Shown: positions 7,176 to 14,767, counted from the stretch's first letter. The stretch is DNA of 16,374 nucleotides from CAYNVS01 sp964400725 (GCA_964400725.1 CAYNVS010000054.1:1-16374), one strand, 5' to 3'. The notes: a model not told the origin generated them from the sequence alone. Numbers and translations: made by a program.

Positions 7176-9572
7176 TTAACCGGTCGTAATTTCAACGCCT
7201 CCGACGTAAACGCGGTTTTCGTTGTGATCCCCGTCCGTTACCGGCATACGGTAGTTTTCGCGGAAAAAACCGACGTAAAAATTAATCCTTCCGCCGGTAA
7301 TGGAAGGAGGAATAGCTCTTGTCCATCTGTCTCTTATAATTTGGCCGGGCTTCCATTTGTCGGTCGGGTAATTGCCGTCAACCGGCATGTGATCGCCGTT
7401 TATACGGCCTGAGCCGTCGTCCGAATCGCCGTGAATGAAGACGGCGAAATCGCCTTCTATTTTTTTCAGACACTTGAAGTAGCATTCGACCTGCACCGAA
7501 TCGTTCTTCTTTACCGAGTCGGGCGTTACGTTGCAGCCCAACAGTTTGATTTTATCGTCGAATACGGCGTTTATCGGTTTTTGCAGCGCAATCGGCTCGG
7601 TTGCAAGGTTTTTATTTATAAGTTCGTCCATGTCGGGCGGCTCGCCGGTGCTTACGAGGTAAGAAATCGGATGGTCTCGGTAAACGATGTAAAGCTCTTT
7701 TCCGGTCAAAGTTTTTACTTTTTGCTTAAGCTGGTCGTAACTGCCGATGTCGAGTATGCAGAAAACGCGCGTCGGGCGGTCGAAAAACCTTTTTAGGCGG
7801 TCGTCGTATTTTTTTTCCATTTTATGCGACGGCAGGTACGTGTAACGGTTCTGAAGGTAGTAGCTGACCGAGCGCTCCTGCCACGGCCTAAACTCGCATA
7901 TCGGCTCGCGTTCGGGCGACATGCGCAGATAAGCCTCGTACAACGGCTTCTGCGAGAAAGTGTCGGCAAGCGGCAGAACGAGTTTGTAGTTCACCGCGAA
8001 CAAAAAGCCGACAAAAGCCGCGAAAAAAACGACCAGCGCCGCGACCGCGCCCTTTTGGCGGTCGAGAAAATTCACCATCGCGAAACAAAGCGCTCCGGAC
8101 GCCGCCGCCGCCGCGACTATAATCGCCCCCAAGCGCTCTTCCGGCATGTTGAAAAGAACAAAATAAGTTATAATTCCGCCGATAACCGCAACGCCGAAAA
8201 ACGCCTCGACCGCGGCGAATACAAATTTACGGCCTCGGTAGTACGGGGACAGCCACAAGGAAAACAACGCAACGGCGCCCGTCCAAAAGGCGAGAGAGAA
8301 CTCGAACCACGGTTTGACGTTCGGGTCGAGCGCGCGGTCGTAATAATAAATGAAAAGGTGAAGAATTGTCTTCTTGTCGGTTACGATGTCCTTTGCGAAA
8401 ATGCCGAAAAGAAGCAGCGAGAAAAATAATTCAAGCCTCGCTCCGTTCGTGTCGAGCCTGTCGATCAGCCTGTCCAGATAAACGCCCGCCAGAACCGCGG
8501 CAAACGGCAGCGCAGGAAATATGTAATGGTTGAATTTGGTAGAGGCGTAGCTCATAAAGATGTAAGGCATTATCATAGAAAGAAAAAGGAAGAACTCCTT
8601 GCTTCGCGCATTTATAAAATCGCGCAAGTCCGCAGTCATGCGAACGACTATTGCGGGCAGAAAAGCCGACCACGGGAAAAGAGCGAATACGAACACCTTG
8701 ACGTAAAGATCGAAGGTGGAATTAGGCTTGCTGATGTCGCCCGCGTAACGGCGGAAGTGATGATACCAAAAGAAAGTCCTGAGGTAATAAAGCGGGCCGT
8801 ATTCAATCATCATAAAGAGGAACCACGGCCAGCCTACCGCGAAGAAAATAAGCATTCCCTTCAGTATGCGCAGCCTTCGCAATACGCCGAAATCGCCGGA
8901 TATTATTATGTAAGCGAAGAGTATCACGCCGGGGAACATCAGGCAGAGCAACCCTTTTGTTAAAAGCCCCCAGCCGGTAAAAAACCAGAACCAGTAAACG
9001 TACCGGCCTTCCGTTATTTTTCCGCCGTAAAGACCGAGCATAAGGCTCATTATCGCCGCCGTCTGCCAAGCTACGTAAGGCATGTCAACGATGTTCTGCC
9101 GCGCGATTAAGAAAAACATCGGGCTTGTGGCCAAAGCCGCCGCGGAGAAAATTCCCGCTCTTCTGCCCCACAGCTTTCTAACGGCAAAATAGACAAACAG
9201 AACGGCAAACAGCCCCATCAAGACTTCGGGCAGGCGGCCGGAGAACTCCGATTCGCCGAAAATCCGAAAGCTGGCGTTCATTATCCAAAGATGAAATATC
9301 GGCTTTGACAGCCAGTTATCGTTGTCGCGGTAGAAGGGTTTAAGCCAATATTCAAGCTGCCCTTGATCGGTTTTTTCCTTCATTTGGTGCGCGACCTGCG
9401 CGTATTGCGGTTCCCACGGATCCCAGAATGGATGCGAACCCAGCGACGGCAGATACGCCGCAAGCACGAACGCGATAATCGCGATTAAAACCGCGTAGTC
9501 TTTTACGTTCAGCGGCGAAGCGTCCGCCTTGTCGGGAAAAATGCGGACGCCGTTTGGGTTCTTATCGCTCAT
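7176..9572 (-). CDS. GT39/ArnT-like membrane glycosyltransferase with C-terminal Ig-like domain
   Basis: The 798-residue protein belongs to the GT-C superfamily (ArnT/PMT, glycosyltransferase family 39). Such enzymes use polyprenyl-phosphate-linked sugars on the outer face of the inner membrane. After a first membrane helix (about residues 25-45) comes the first periplasmic loop 'HPFWDPWEPQYAQVA', with Asp51 and Glu54 at the catalytic D-x-x-E position. 'NWLSKPIFHLWIM' corresponds to the conserved lysine-proline motif, and many further hydrophobic segments follow. Residues about 667-798 form a soluble beta-rich domain ('VFIHGD', 'DRWTRAIPPSITGGRINFYV') like the accessory domains of other GT39 proteins. 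The ATG overlaps the upstream stop (ATGA) and has GGAGAAA before it, so it is translationally coupled to the exported protein. The acceptor (lipid A, protein or polysaccharide) cannot be told from the sequence. Confidence 0.88.
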   Translation of the reverse strand: MSDKNPNGVRIFPDKADASPLNVKDYAVLIAIIAFVLAAYLPSLGSHPFWDPWEPQYAQVAHQMKEKTDQGQLEYWLKPFYRDNDNWLSKPIFHLWIMNASFRIFGESEFSGRLPEVLMGLFAVLFVYFAVRKLWGRRAGIFSAAALATSPMFFLIARQNIVDMPYVAWQTAAIMSLMLGLYGGKITEGRYVYWFWFFTGWGLLTKGLLCLMFPGVILFAYIIISGDFGVLRRLRILKGMLIFFAVGWPWFLFMMIEYGPLYYLRTFFWYHHFRRYAGDISKPNSTFDLYVKVFVFALFPWSAFLPAIVVRMTADLRDFINARSKEFFLFLSMIMPYIFMSYASTKFNHYIFPALPFAAVLAGVYLDRLIDRLDTNGARLELFFSLLLFGIFAKDIVTDKKTILHLFIYYYDRALDPNVKPWFEFSLAFWTGAVALFSLWLSPYYRGRKFVFAAVEAFFGVAVIGGIITYFVLFNMPEERLGAIIVAAAAASGALCFAMVNFLDRQKGAVAALVVFFAAFVGFLFAVNYKLVLPLADTFSQKPLYEAYLRMSPEREPICEFRPWQERSVSYYLQNRYTYLPSHKMEKKYDDRLKRFFDRPTRVFCILDIGSYDQLKQKVKTLTGKELYIVYRDHPISYLVSTGEPPDMDELINKNLATEPIALQKPINAVFDDKIKLLGCNVTPDSVKKNDSVQVECYFKCLKKIEGDFAVFIHGDSDDGSGRINGDHMPVDGNYPTDKWKPGQIIRDRWTRAIPPSITGGRINFYVGFFRENYRMPVTDGDHNENRVYVGGVEITTG

Positions 9573-10354
9573 TGCGGTTTCTCCGGCGTTTCTTTTTTAT
9601 CTTTCGGTTCCGTTTTCTTAATAATTTTTTCGTCGAAATTAATATCGAAGGTCGCAGCGTATTTAAGAACGCTGTTTACGAATTTGTCGCGTTTTTCCGA
9701 ATGATCGGTTTCTACGGCCAGCTTGTAATTGTAGCACCAGCCGTTTTTCATTTTAAAAGTCCAAAGCGTAAACTCGTACATCTGGCGGTTGCCCGCGACA
9801 TGTTTTAAAAGTTCATACCGCCAAACCACCGGCTCGTCAAGGCTCTGTTTTTCGTGGGCGAATTCCTCCGGTTTGAGCTTTTTTCCAAGCTCTTTTTTAA
9901 CCGCCTCGAAGCACGCCGACGGCTTGGCGTCTTTCTTCGCTTCAAAACGGCTCGCAAAAACCTCGACGCCCAGATCTTTGCTCTTGCAGTTTATAAACGC
10001 GGTTTTGCCGCCGGAGCATTCCACGTCGGGAGCGTATGGAATAAGCGTCGATACGCCGTACGCTTTGTGTCCCACCGCGATTTTGCCCGCCATCGGATAA
10101 TACGCGACTAGCAGGTCGCCGACTTTTTTCATTTGAGAATAGCCGTTAATAAAGCGCGACAACCCTTTGGCGTCAACCTTTTGCTCGTCGTCCGAACGCT
10201 CTTTATTTGAGTCGCCTGCGACTGGTTTGTCCTCGTCGGACGTTGTTTTTGCGCCGTCGTCCGCCGCTTTCGCCAAAGCGAAAAAAAGCCCCAGCGCCGA
10301 TAAAAGCGCGACCGAAGCCCAAAGCGTTTTTTTTGTTAGAATTTTCGCTTTCAT
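9569..10354 (-). CDS. Exported protein of unknown family, coupled to the GT39 gene
   Basis: I do not recognise this 261-residue protein. It begins with a clear signal peptide: lysines, the hydrophobic stretch 'LWASVALLSALGLFFALAKA', and a likely signal peptidase I site at AKA|AD (residues 30/31). A charged linker to about residue 65 follows, then a soluble domain with four cysteines ('VECSGG', 'NCKSK', 'SACFEA', 'GWCYNY') that could form periplasmic disulfides, and a lysine-rich tail. The ATG at 10352-10354 is preferred over an in-frame TTG at 10385-10387. The TTG lies 2 nt after the upstream stop with no ribosome binding site and would put 11 charged residues before the signal peptide, although the Shine-Dalgarno for the ATG is also weak. 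It sits between two GT-C membrane proteins and shares a 4-nt ATGA overlap with the second. A periplasmic partner of these enzymes is an inference only. Confidence 0.8.
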   Translation of the reverse strand: MKAKILTKKTLWASVALLSALGLFFALAKAADDGAKTTSDEDKPVAGDSNKERSDDEQKVDAKGLSRFINGYSQMKKVGDLLVAYYPMAGKIAVGHKAYGVSTLIPYAPDVECSGGKTAFINCKSKDLGVEVFASRFEAKKDAKPSACFEAVKKELGKKLKPEEFAHEKQSLDEPVVWRYELLKHVAGNRQMYEFTLWTFKMKNGWCYNYKLAVETDHSEKRDKFVNSVLKYAATFDINFDEKIIKKTEPKDKKETPEKPQ

Positions 10355-10389
10355 TTTTTTGCGACGCTCGTTCAGGCGGGTTTTCAAAT

Positions 10390-12666
10390 TTAACGTTTTT
10401 CAATGTCCGTAACGGGAGGAGCCTTTTTATCGCCGCCGTTTTTAACGCCGGAGCCGTTTTCCTTCGGGCCGTTATCGCCGCCGCCGTCATCGGATTTTTT
10501 GCCCGTTTTATTGTTTGCTGGCGCGCCGTCGGGCTTTGCTCCCTTTTCGTCGGACTTGGCGTCGTCTTTTTTCTTTTTGCCGTCTAATACAGTCGGCGCC
10601 TCGAACATTTTTACGTCGTCGCCGACCGAGGTTTTCGGAAGATAAAACTCGATTCCTTTCTGCTCCTCGCCAAAACAAACGGCTCGCAGCGAGGCAATCA
10701 TTTTTCCTAACTCTTCTTTATCTTCCTGAGAAATTTCATTCAGTAAAAGGCTCTTTCGGGCTAAACTTTCGGCTTGATTGCAATTGTTGAGAGCCATAAG
10801 AGCTTCAAGCATTATCTTGACGTTTTCAAACGAAAAATCTTTTCGCAAAGCTATTTCCACGTTCGCTTTGGCCTTCTGATAATTTTTAAGTTTAAGATAA
10901 ACCCGCGCCAACGCCGTTAAAATATCCGTTCCGCCTCCTTTGGCTATGCTGCGGAAACGTTGATAATGATCGATGGCGTCGAGGTATTCTCCTTTGCGTT
11001 CCATAATTTTGCCCATCAGATAAGAGGCAAAGCCGGAGGCGTTTTTAAAACGCTCCATTTCATTCTCGGCCTCGTCGAATTTATCTAGGTCTATTAGCGT
11101 TTCGACCATCTCAAGGCGGGCTTTGTCGGCAACGGCGGGAAATTCCGTTTTTTTAATAAATCTTTTGTACGCTTCAACCGCCTCTTCGTTCTTTTTGAGT
11201 TTTTTATACGCCCGCGCCTTTAACAGCTCGAAATAATTCAGTTTCCCTTCCTTGTATTCCTCTATTTTAACCAGCGCGGCCGAAGCGCTTTTTATGCTGG
11301 TTTTTTTTAAAAAATATTCCGCCCAAGCCATTTTAAAAAACGGGTCTTGATTTTGCTCGTCCGTCTCAAAAGAGCCCAGTTTGTCCCATTCCGACCACTG
11401 TTCGGATAAATTTTGGTTGTTCGGAAAGCTTATTGCAAAGCTCGCCAATAGAAAGCCGATTATCGCAATCGCCGCTGCGGCCGATCCCGCGGCCGCTCTC
11501 CATACGGCGACGAGGCTGTATGCGACAAGCAGAGCGACGCCTAAAAGAACAATAGTGGCTCCGGACGGGGCGGGAGATTTGGCGGCGACTATCGGTTCGA
11601 GAACAACCGCGGCCATTCCGGCGGCGAGTATGCGAAGCCCAAGTTTCAAAGCCCGCGGCGCGGAAGACTTAAACTCTACCAAAACGGCGGCGGCAAAAGC
11701 CGCGAAAAAGGCGGAGGCGCCTACCGCGATTTCGAGGGCTCCCGCTTCCATTACATCTTTAAAACGGTGATAGTAAATGGAACGCGGATAAAATATTAAA
11801 GATAAATCTTGGTACAATGCCGCAAAGCCCGCGGCGATTCTGGCCGTAAGAGAGCGGTCGATTCCGTCCATCCTGACGTCTGGCTTCATAAGAAAACCTG
11901 AAATTACGGCGAAAATAACCGTCAGAATTAATCCGGTCGCCAGCCACTTTTTAAAATCAAGCTGAGGCAGCTCAACGTTCTCCTCGAACTCCGACTCCTC
12001 TTCGATTGCCGCTTTGTTTGAAAACGAAGTGGCCAATACGAAGAATACCGGAGCAATAATCCAAAGAGGGGAAGAAAGAACGGCGAGCAAAACAAATGCC
12101 AGCGCGGGAATAATGCTCGTCGTCGGGCTCTCCATGTAGGGCGATTTCGCCAGCTTCGCGATGTCTTCCTGATAACGCCAAAGAAAACCAACCGAGGCGA
12201 AGACGAATATGGAGCCGAGCAGCGCGCCTCTGCCTGAAATGGTCGCGATTTGCGGAACCGTCAAACCATGAATGGAAACGAATAGAGCCGTTATAAAGGC
12301 GATGTTTCTATCGTTAGCGGCCTTGGCAAGAGCCCAGAAGCATATAAGCCCGCAAACCAACCACAGCAAAACGTTAAAAATCGGAACTGCCGCCGCGAAC
12401 AACAGGCTTATTTTGGTGGCGTAGAAATTAATCGGCCAAAAACCCGACCTGAAAGCGTCGATGAGATATTTAGGCCCCCATCCAGCCGCGGAGGCGATGA
12501 GGTCGTCTTCGATAAAAAGCGCGCGCCCTTTGGAAATCAAAGGAATAAAGGCCAAGACCATAATGAGCAAAAGCAGAAAAAGCGCGATGAGCCTTGAAAA
12601 GGAGCTCTGATCGTCCCCGCTTTCATTGCCGAAAAAATCTTTCCAACTCTCGCCGCCTGGCAGCAT
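10390..12666 (-). CDS. Polytopic membrane protein with TPR repeats, TMTC/GT-C-like
   Basis: The 758-residue protein has about eleven membrane segments in residues 1-420, then TPR helices (about 440-690), then a low-complexity charged Lys/Gly/Asp tail from about residue 688. Early sequence 'RALFIEDDLIAS' resembles the acidic first loop of GT-C enzymes. 'LFVSIHGLTVPQIATISGRG' followed by 'ALLGSIFVFASVGFLW' resembles the TMTC pattern 'LFxLHPxxxEAVAxIxGRADLL', but the His-Pro proline and the GRAD aspartate are replaced. 'YQDLSLIFYPRSIYYHRF' resembles another TMTC segment. This suggests a divergent GT-C protein of the TMTC type; it could equally be a non-catalytic scaffold. The TPR units include 'KNEEAVEAYKRFIKKTEF' and 'KGEYLDAIDHYQRFRSIA'. 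The ATG at 12664-12666 has a strong GGAGG six nt upstream. It is the first gene of the minus-strand group. Confidence 0.78.
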   Translation of the reverse strand: MLPGGESWKDFFGNESGDDQSSFSRLIALFLLLLIMVLAFIPLISKGRALFIEDDLIASAAGWGPKYLIDAFRSGFWPINFYATKISLLFAAAVPIFNVLLWLVCGLICFWALAKAANDRNIAFITALFVSIHGLTVPQIATISGRGALLGSIFVFASVGFLWRYQEDIAKLAKSPYMESPTTSIIPALAFVLLAVLSSPLWIIAPVFFVLATSFSNKAAIEEESEFEENVELPQLDFKKWLATGLILTVIFAVISGFLMKPDVRMDGIDRSLTARIAAGFAALYQDLSLIFYPRSIYYHRFKDVMEAGALEIAVGASAFFAAFAAAVLVEFKSSAPRALKLGLRILAAGMAAVVLEPIVAAKSPAPSGATIVLLGVALLVAYSLVAVWRAAAGSAAAAIAIIGFLLASFAISFPNNQNLSEQWSEWDKLGSFETDEQNQDPFFKMAWAEYFLKKTSIKSASAALVKIEEYKEGKLNYFELLKARAYKKLKKNEEAVEAYKRFIKKTEFPAVADKARLEMVETLIDLDKFDEAENEMERFKNASGFASYLMGKIMERKGEYLDAIDHYQRFRSIAKGGGTDILTALARVYLKLKNYQKAKANVEIALRKDFSFENVKIMLEALMALNNCNQAESLARKSLLLNEISQEDKEELGKMIASLRAVCFGEEQKGIEFYLPKTSVGDDVKMFEAPTVLDGKKKKDDAKSDEKGAKPDGAPANNKTGKKSDDGGGDNGPKENGSGVKNGGDKKAPPVTDIEKR

Positions 12667-12712
12667 TAAAACCTCCGTCTGACGCGCGACCGCTAACGAT
12701 AAAATTTTAGTT

Positions 12713-12741
12713 AATATGCACTATGATTTAGATAATTGCAA
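12713..12741 (-). promoter_or_regulatory. Candidate sigma70 promoter for the TPR/GT39/mntP operon
   Basis: On the minus strand, TTGCAA (12736-12741) and CATATT (12713-12718) are 17 nt apart, about 50 nt upstream of the ATG at 12666. The -10 match is 4 of 6, so this is a moderate call. The 153-nt gap 12667-12819 holds no gene. It also contains an imperfect inverted repeat near 12765-12781, but no T-tract terminator for the upstream yggT. Confidence 0.35.
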
Positions 12742-12819
12742 GCTAATCGTCATTTACGCGGGTTGCAGAATTCCGAATTGCGGTTAGTTAACAGCGATTA
12801 ATGCAAGCGTTTGGGAGCG

Positions 12820-13119
12820 TTACTTGAAATACCTCGCCGCCGGCTCGATTAGAAGTATTTGCGCTAGAAATTGCACCGACAGAAGCGCTATAAAAAGCAC
12901 GAGCGGCGAAAAATCGAAACCGCCGACGTTCGTAAGACGAGGAAATCTTGCGGATATTCTCCAGAGAAAAGGGTCGGTAAGACGGTAAAGGAGCAAAACT
13001 ATCGGGTTGCGTCTGTCGGCGTTGACCCATGACATAATTATTCTTCCGAATAATATGTAAGAAGAAATGTGCGCCGCATAAAATATAAAATGTCCGAGAC
13101 CGATTAAAAGGTTGCCCAT
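12820..13119 (-). CDS. yggT: YggT family membrane protein
   Basis: The 99-residue protein has two hydrophobic segments flanking a conserved loop. It matches the YGGT family: 'IIMSWVNADRRNPIVLLLY', 'RLTDPFLWRISARFP' and 'GGFDFSPLVLFIALL' are the typical S-W-V, NP, T-D-P and D-x-S-P positions. The function is poorly defined; in other bacteria it is linked to envelope or division-related operons and osmotic tolerance. The ATG at 13117-13119 is chosen because AGGAAC lies about 8 nt upstream and the family begins here. A longer in-frame start at 13212 would overlap yggS by more than 80 nt and add a charged leader with no family match. It follows yggS by 10 nt, a common bacterial arrangement, so the pair is probably cotranscribed. 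Confidence 0.9.
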   Translation of the reverse strand: MGNLLIGLGHFIFYAAHISSYILFGRIIMSWVNADRRNPIVLLLYRLTDPFLWRISARFPRLTNVGGFDFSPLVLFIALLSVQFLAQILLIEPAARYFK

Positions 13120-13129
13120 AAAGCCGTTC

Positions 13130-13825
13130 CTACGCTTTAATCCGTTTGCCGAATATCGCCTCTCCCACCCGCACAATCGTAGAGCCTTCTTCGATTGCAA
13201 TCTCGAAATCATGGCTCATGCCCATGCTCAAGTGCGGCAGAGAAAATCCCATTTCCCTCTCCAGCGCGTCGCGATAGGCGCGCATTTTAGCGAAGTAAGG
13301 TCTTACGTTCTGCGGGTCGTCAAAATAAGGCGGAAGGCACATTAATCCTTGCAGTTTAAGTTTTCTAGCCTTCGCGACCGACTCCGCAAGCCTTTTAATC
13401 GAGTCTAAATCGTTCGCGGTTCCCCCTTTGCTCGCCTCTTCGCCCGCGTTTACCATTATCAAGGTCGGCAGAGTCTCCGCGTCCGCTTCCGACAGTTTCT
13501 CGTCTAGTTTGCGCGCCGTCGTCTCGTTCTCCAACGCGTGAAACATCGCGGCGATTCCGGCAATGATTTTTATTTTGTTGCTTTGAAGGCGGCCGATCAT
13601 ATGCCACCTAATATCCCCCGGCAGAACCGCTTTCTTTGCCGCAAGTTCCTGCGGGTAATTCTCGCCGAAATCCCTTTGACCGCATTCGTACGCCTGCATA
13701 ACGGCGCGTTCGCTCTGCTTTTTGCTGACCGCCGCCAGCGTAATTTCGCAAGGTTGTCTGCCGCTTCTCAAGGCCGCTTGGCGTATTCTTTCTTGTATAG
13801 CCGCTAGATTGTCTTTTATGTCCAT
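13130..13825 (-). CDS. yggS: YggS/PLPBP family pyridoxal phosphate homeostasis protein
   Basis: The 231-residue protein matches the single-domain PLP-binding YggS/PROSC family in length and sequence. It binds pyridoxal 5'-phosphate in the cytoplasm and affects vitamin B6 and amino acid homeostasis without a known catalytic reaction. 'LAAVSKKQ' places the PLP-binding lysine at residue 35. 'FGENYPQE', 'WHMIGRLQSNK', 'LSMGMSHDFEIAIEEGSTIV' and 'RVGEAIFGKR' are the conserved barrel and phosphate-binding motifs, and all are intact. The ATG at 13823-13825 gives the expected N-terminus, but its Shine-Dalgarno is weak (CGAAG). A sigma70-type promoter lies about 50-80 nt upstream. It is the first gene of the yggS-yggT pair. 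Confidence 0.96.
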   Translation of the reverse strand: MDIKDNLAAIQERIRQAALRSGRQPCEITLAAVSKKQSERAVMQAYECGQRDFGENYPQELAAKKAVLPGDIRWHMIGRLQSNKIKIIAGIAAMFHALENETTARKLDEKLSEADAETLPTLIMVNAGEEASKGGTANDLDSIKRLAESVAKARKLKLQGLMCLPPYFDDPQNVRPYFAKMRAYRDALEREMGFSLPHLSMGMSHDFEIAIEEGSTIVRVGEAIFGKRIKA

Positions 13826-13876
13826 CTTCGAAGCCGTTTTAATAGAGCTAATTAAATTAAAGCGCGCGCTGTTTAA

Positions 13877-13904
13877 ATATTAAGCGCCCGGCTTAAATGT
13901 TCAA
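13877..13904 (-). promoter_or_regulatory. Candidate sigma70 promoter for yggS-yggT
   Basis: On the minus strand, TTGAAC (13899-13904) and TAATAT (13877-13882) are separated by 16 nt. This would start transcription near 13870 and leave a leader of about 45 nt. That leader begins at a perfect 10-bp palindrome, AGCGCGCGCT (13861-13870). Confidence 0.5.
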
Positions 13905-13952
13905 GTTTTTTACTCGCTATTTAATCTTTTTCGGCAAAGCGATAAAAATCGT

Positions 13953-13979
13953 AAGCGCAGATTTTTTTTATCCGCGCTT
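13953..13979. other. Inverted repeat with all-T loop between the divergent yggS and tRNA-Val promoters
   Basis: AAGCGCAGAT (13953-13962) and ATCCGCGCTT (13970-13979) form a 10-bp stem with one mismatch and a seven-T loop. On the + strand it is followed by GATTTTTCTT, so it resembles a terminator, yet no + strand gene precedes it. It ends 8 nt before the tRNA-Val -35 box. Its role is unknown: a terminator, a regulatory site or an accident are all possible. Confidence 0.5.
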
Positions 13980-13987
13980 GATTTTTC

Positions 13988-14016
13988 TTGACATTCGTCC
14001 TTATCTTGGTTAAATA
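13988..14016 (+). promoter_or_regulatory. Strong sigma70 promoter of tRNA-Val and probably the infC operon
   Basis: A perfect TTGACA (13988-13993), a 17-nt spacer and TAAATA (14011-14016). Initiation near 14023 would fall inside a small inverted repeat (AACTC at 14020-14024, GAGTT at 14031-14035) and leave about a 30-nt leader before the tRNA. No other convincing promoter is visible before infC. Confidence 0.8.
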
Positions 14017-14052
14017 GTCAACTCGCTAATGAGTTGTTCTTTATATGGTCGT

Positions 14053-14127
14053 AGGCGCGTAGCTCAGTGGTAGAGCGCTACCTTGACACGGTAGAAGTCG
14101 GCGGTTCGAGACCGCCCGTGCCTACCA
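14053..14127 (+). tRNA. tRNA-Val(GAC), CCA encoded
   Basis: The 75-nt sequence folds as a standard cloverleaf. The acceptor AGGCGCG pairs with CGTGCCT (one G-U), followed by discriminator A and encoded CCA. The D arm is GCTC/GAGC, the anticodon stem CTACC/GGTAG with loop TTGACAC gives anticodon GAC, the variable loop has five nt, and the T arm GGCGG/CCGCC has loop TTCGAGA. It reads GUC and GUU valine codons. It lies in the position where thrS or a leader is often found upstream of infC. Confidence 0.97.
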
Positions 14128-14140
14128 TTCTCTAAAAATC

Positions 14141-14166
14141 GCCGCCCTAATTTTGGGCGGCTTGTT
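14141..14166 (+). terminator. Hairpin after tRNA-Val; weak terminator or attenuator before infC
   Basis: GCCGCCC (14141-14147), a seven-nt loop and GGGCGGC (14155-14161) make a perfect 7-bp GC-rich stem, followed by only TTGTT. The weak T-run suggests partial termination, letting some transcripts continue into infC. On the opposite strand the same stem is followed by a better run (GATTTTT). Confidence 0.6.
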
Positions 14167-14223
14167 AAATTATACGCCTTTGTCGCAAGATGCGCCGAGG
14201 CGGGTTTGTTGACTGCCGCAATC

Positions 14224-14236
14224 GGAGGAGCCCATA
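14224..14236 (+). promoter_or_regulatory. Shine-Dalgarno and AUA initiation codon of infC
   Basis: GGAGGAG (14224-14230) lies just upstream of ATA (14234-14236); the GGAGG core is five nt from it, the ideal spacing. The frame has a TGA at 14210-14212 and no ATG, GTG or TTG between that stop and the conserved IF3 N-terminus. This makes ATA the best initiation codon. Confidence 0.8.
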
Positions 14237-14767
14237 GCTACCAAAGAAAAAGAGCTCAGGATAAACGACGAAATCGACGACGTCAGAGCCGTCCGAGTAA
14301 TCGGAGCCAACGGAGAGCAGCTCGGCGTGATGAGCGTCGATCAGGCTTTGCAACTGGCGTTCGAGGCCGATCTCGATCTGGTCGAGGTCGCTCCGCAAGG
14401 AGATCCGCCCGTCTGCAAAATAGCCGATTACGGAAAGCTCAAATATATACAAAAGAAAAAACAGCAGGAAGCCCGCAAGCATCAGGTTCAAATTACGATT
14501 AAAGAAATTAAATTCAGACCGAAGACCGACGAACACGACATTTTGGTCAAGGTTAAAAACATTTTGAAGTTCCTTGAAGAGGGCGATAAAGTAGATATAA
14601 CGGTAGTTTTTCGCGGCCGCGAGCTTGCTTACATCGACAGCGGCCACAAGATTATAAAGCGCGTTCTAGACCTTATCGGCGAAGCGGCGATTGTGGAAAC
14701 AAACCCGATACTGGAAGGAAGAGCCCTTCGCATGCGGATAGGCCCAGGCAAAAAAGGAGGCAAATAA
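14234..14767 (+). CDS. infC: Translation initiation factor IF-3, apparent AUA start
   Basis: IF-3 binds the 30S subunit, keeps subunits apart and checks start-codon pairing. From ATA the protein is 177 residues, close to E. coli's 180. The N-domain shows 'RINDEIDDVRAVRVIG' and 'DLDLVEVAPQGDPPVCKIAD' with 'YGKLKYIQKKKQQEARK'. The C-domain shows 'EIKFRPKTDEHDILVKVKN', 'FLEEGDKVDITVVFRGRE' and 'LEGRALRMRIGP'. A first canonical codon (GTG, 14327) would delete 31 conserved N-terminal residues, so it is rejected. Rare start codons in infC (AUU in E. coli) let IF-3 repress its own translation, and the same logic is likely here. The stop overlaps the rpmI start by one base (TAATG), giving translational coupling. 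Neither thrS nor another synthetase gene precedes it. Confidence 0.95.
   Translation: MATKEKELRINDEIDDVRAVRVIGANGEQLGVMSVDQALQLAFEADLDLVEVAPQGDPPVCKIADYGKLKYIQKKKQQEARKHQVQITIKEIKFRPKTDEHDILVKVKNILKFLEEGDKVDITVVFRGRELAYIDSGHKIIKRVLDLIGEAAIVETNPILEGRALRMRIGPGKKGGK

Noticed and set aside
10355..10387. TTG start extending the exported protein by 11 residues
   Set aside because: No ribosome binding site precedes it, and it would put a long charged leader ahead of the signal peptide.
13120..13212. Longer yggT start inside yggS
   Set aside because: The extra residues do not resemble YggT and overlap yggS on the same strand; the ATG at 13119 has a good ribosome binding site.
14213..14215. CTG as infC start
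   Set aside because: It has no Shine-Dalgarno at proper spacing and adds residues that do not match IF3.
14165..14647. 160-codon minus-strand frame across infC
   Set aside because: It is antisense to the clearly conserved IF3 gene and has no ribosome binding site or family likeness.
14327..14767. GTG start for infC
   Set aside because: It would cut off conserved IF3 N-domain residues, and the strong Shine-Dalgarno lies at 14224.
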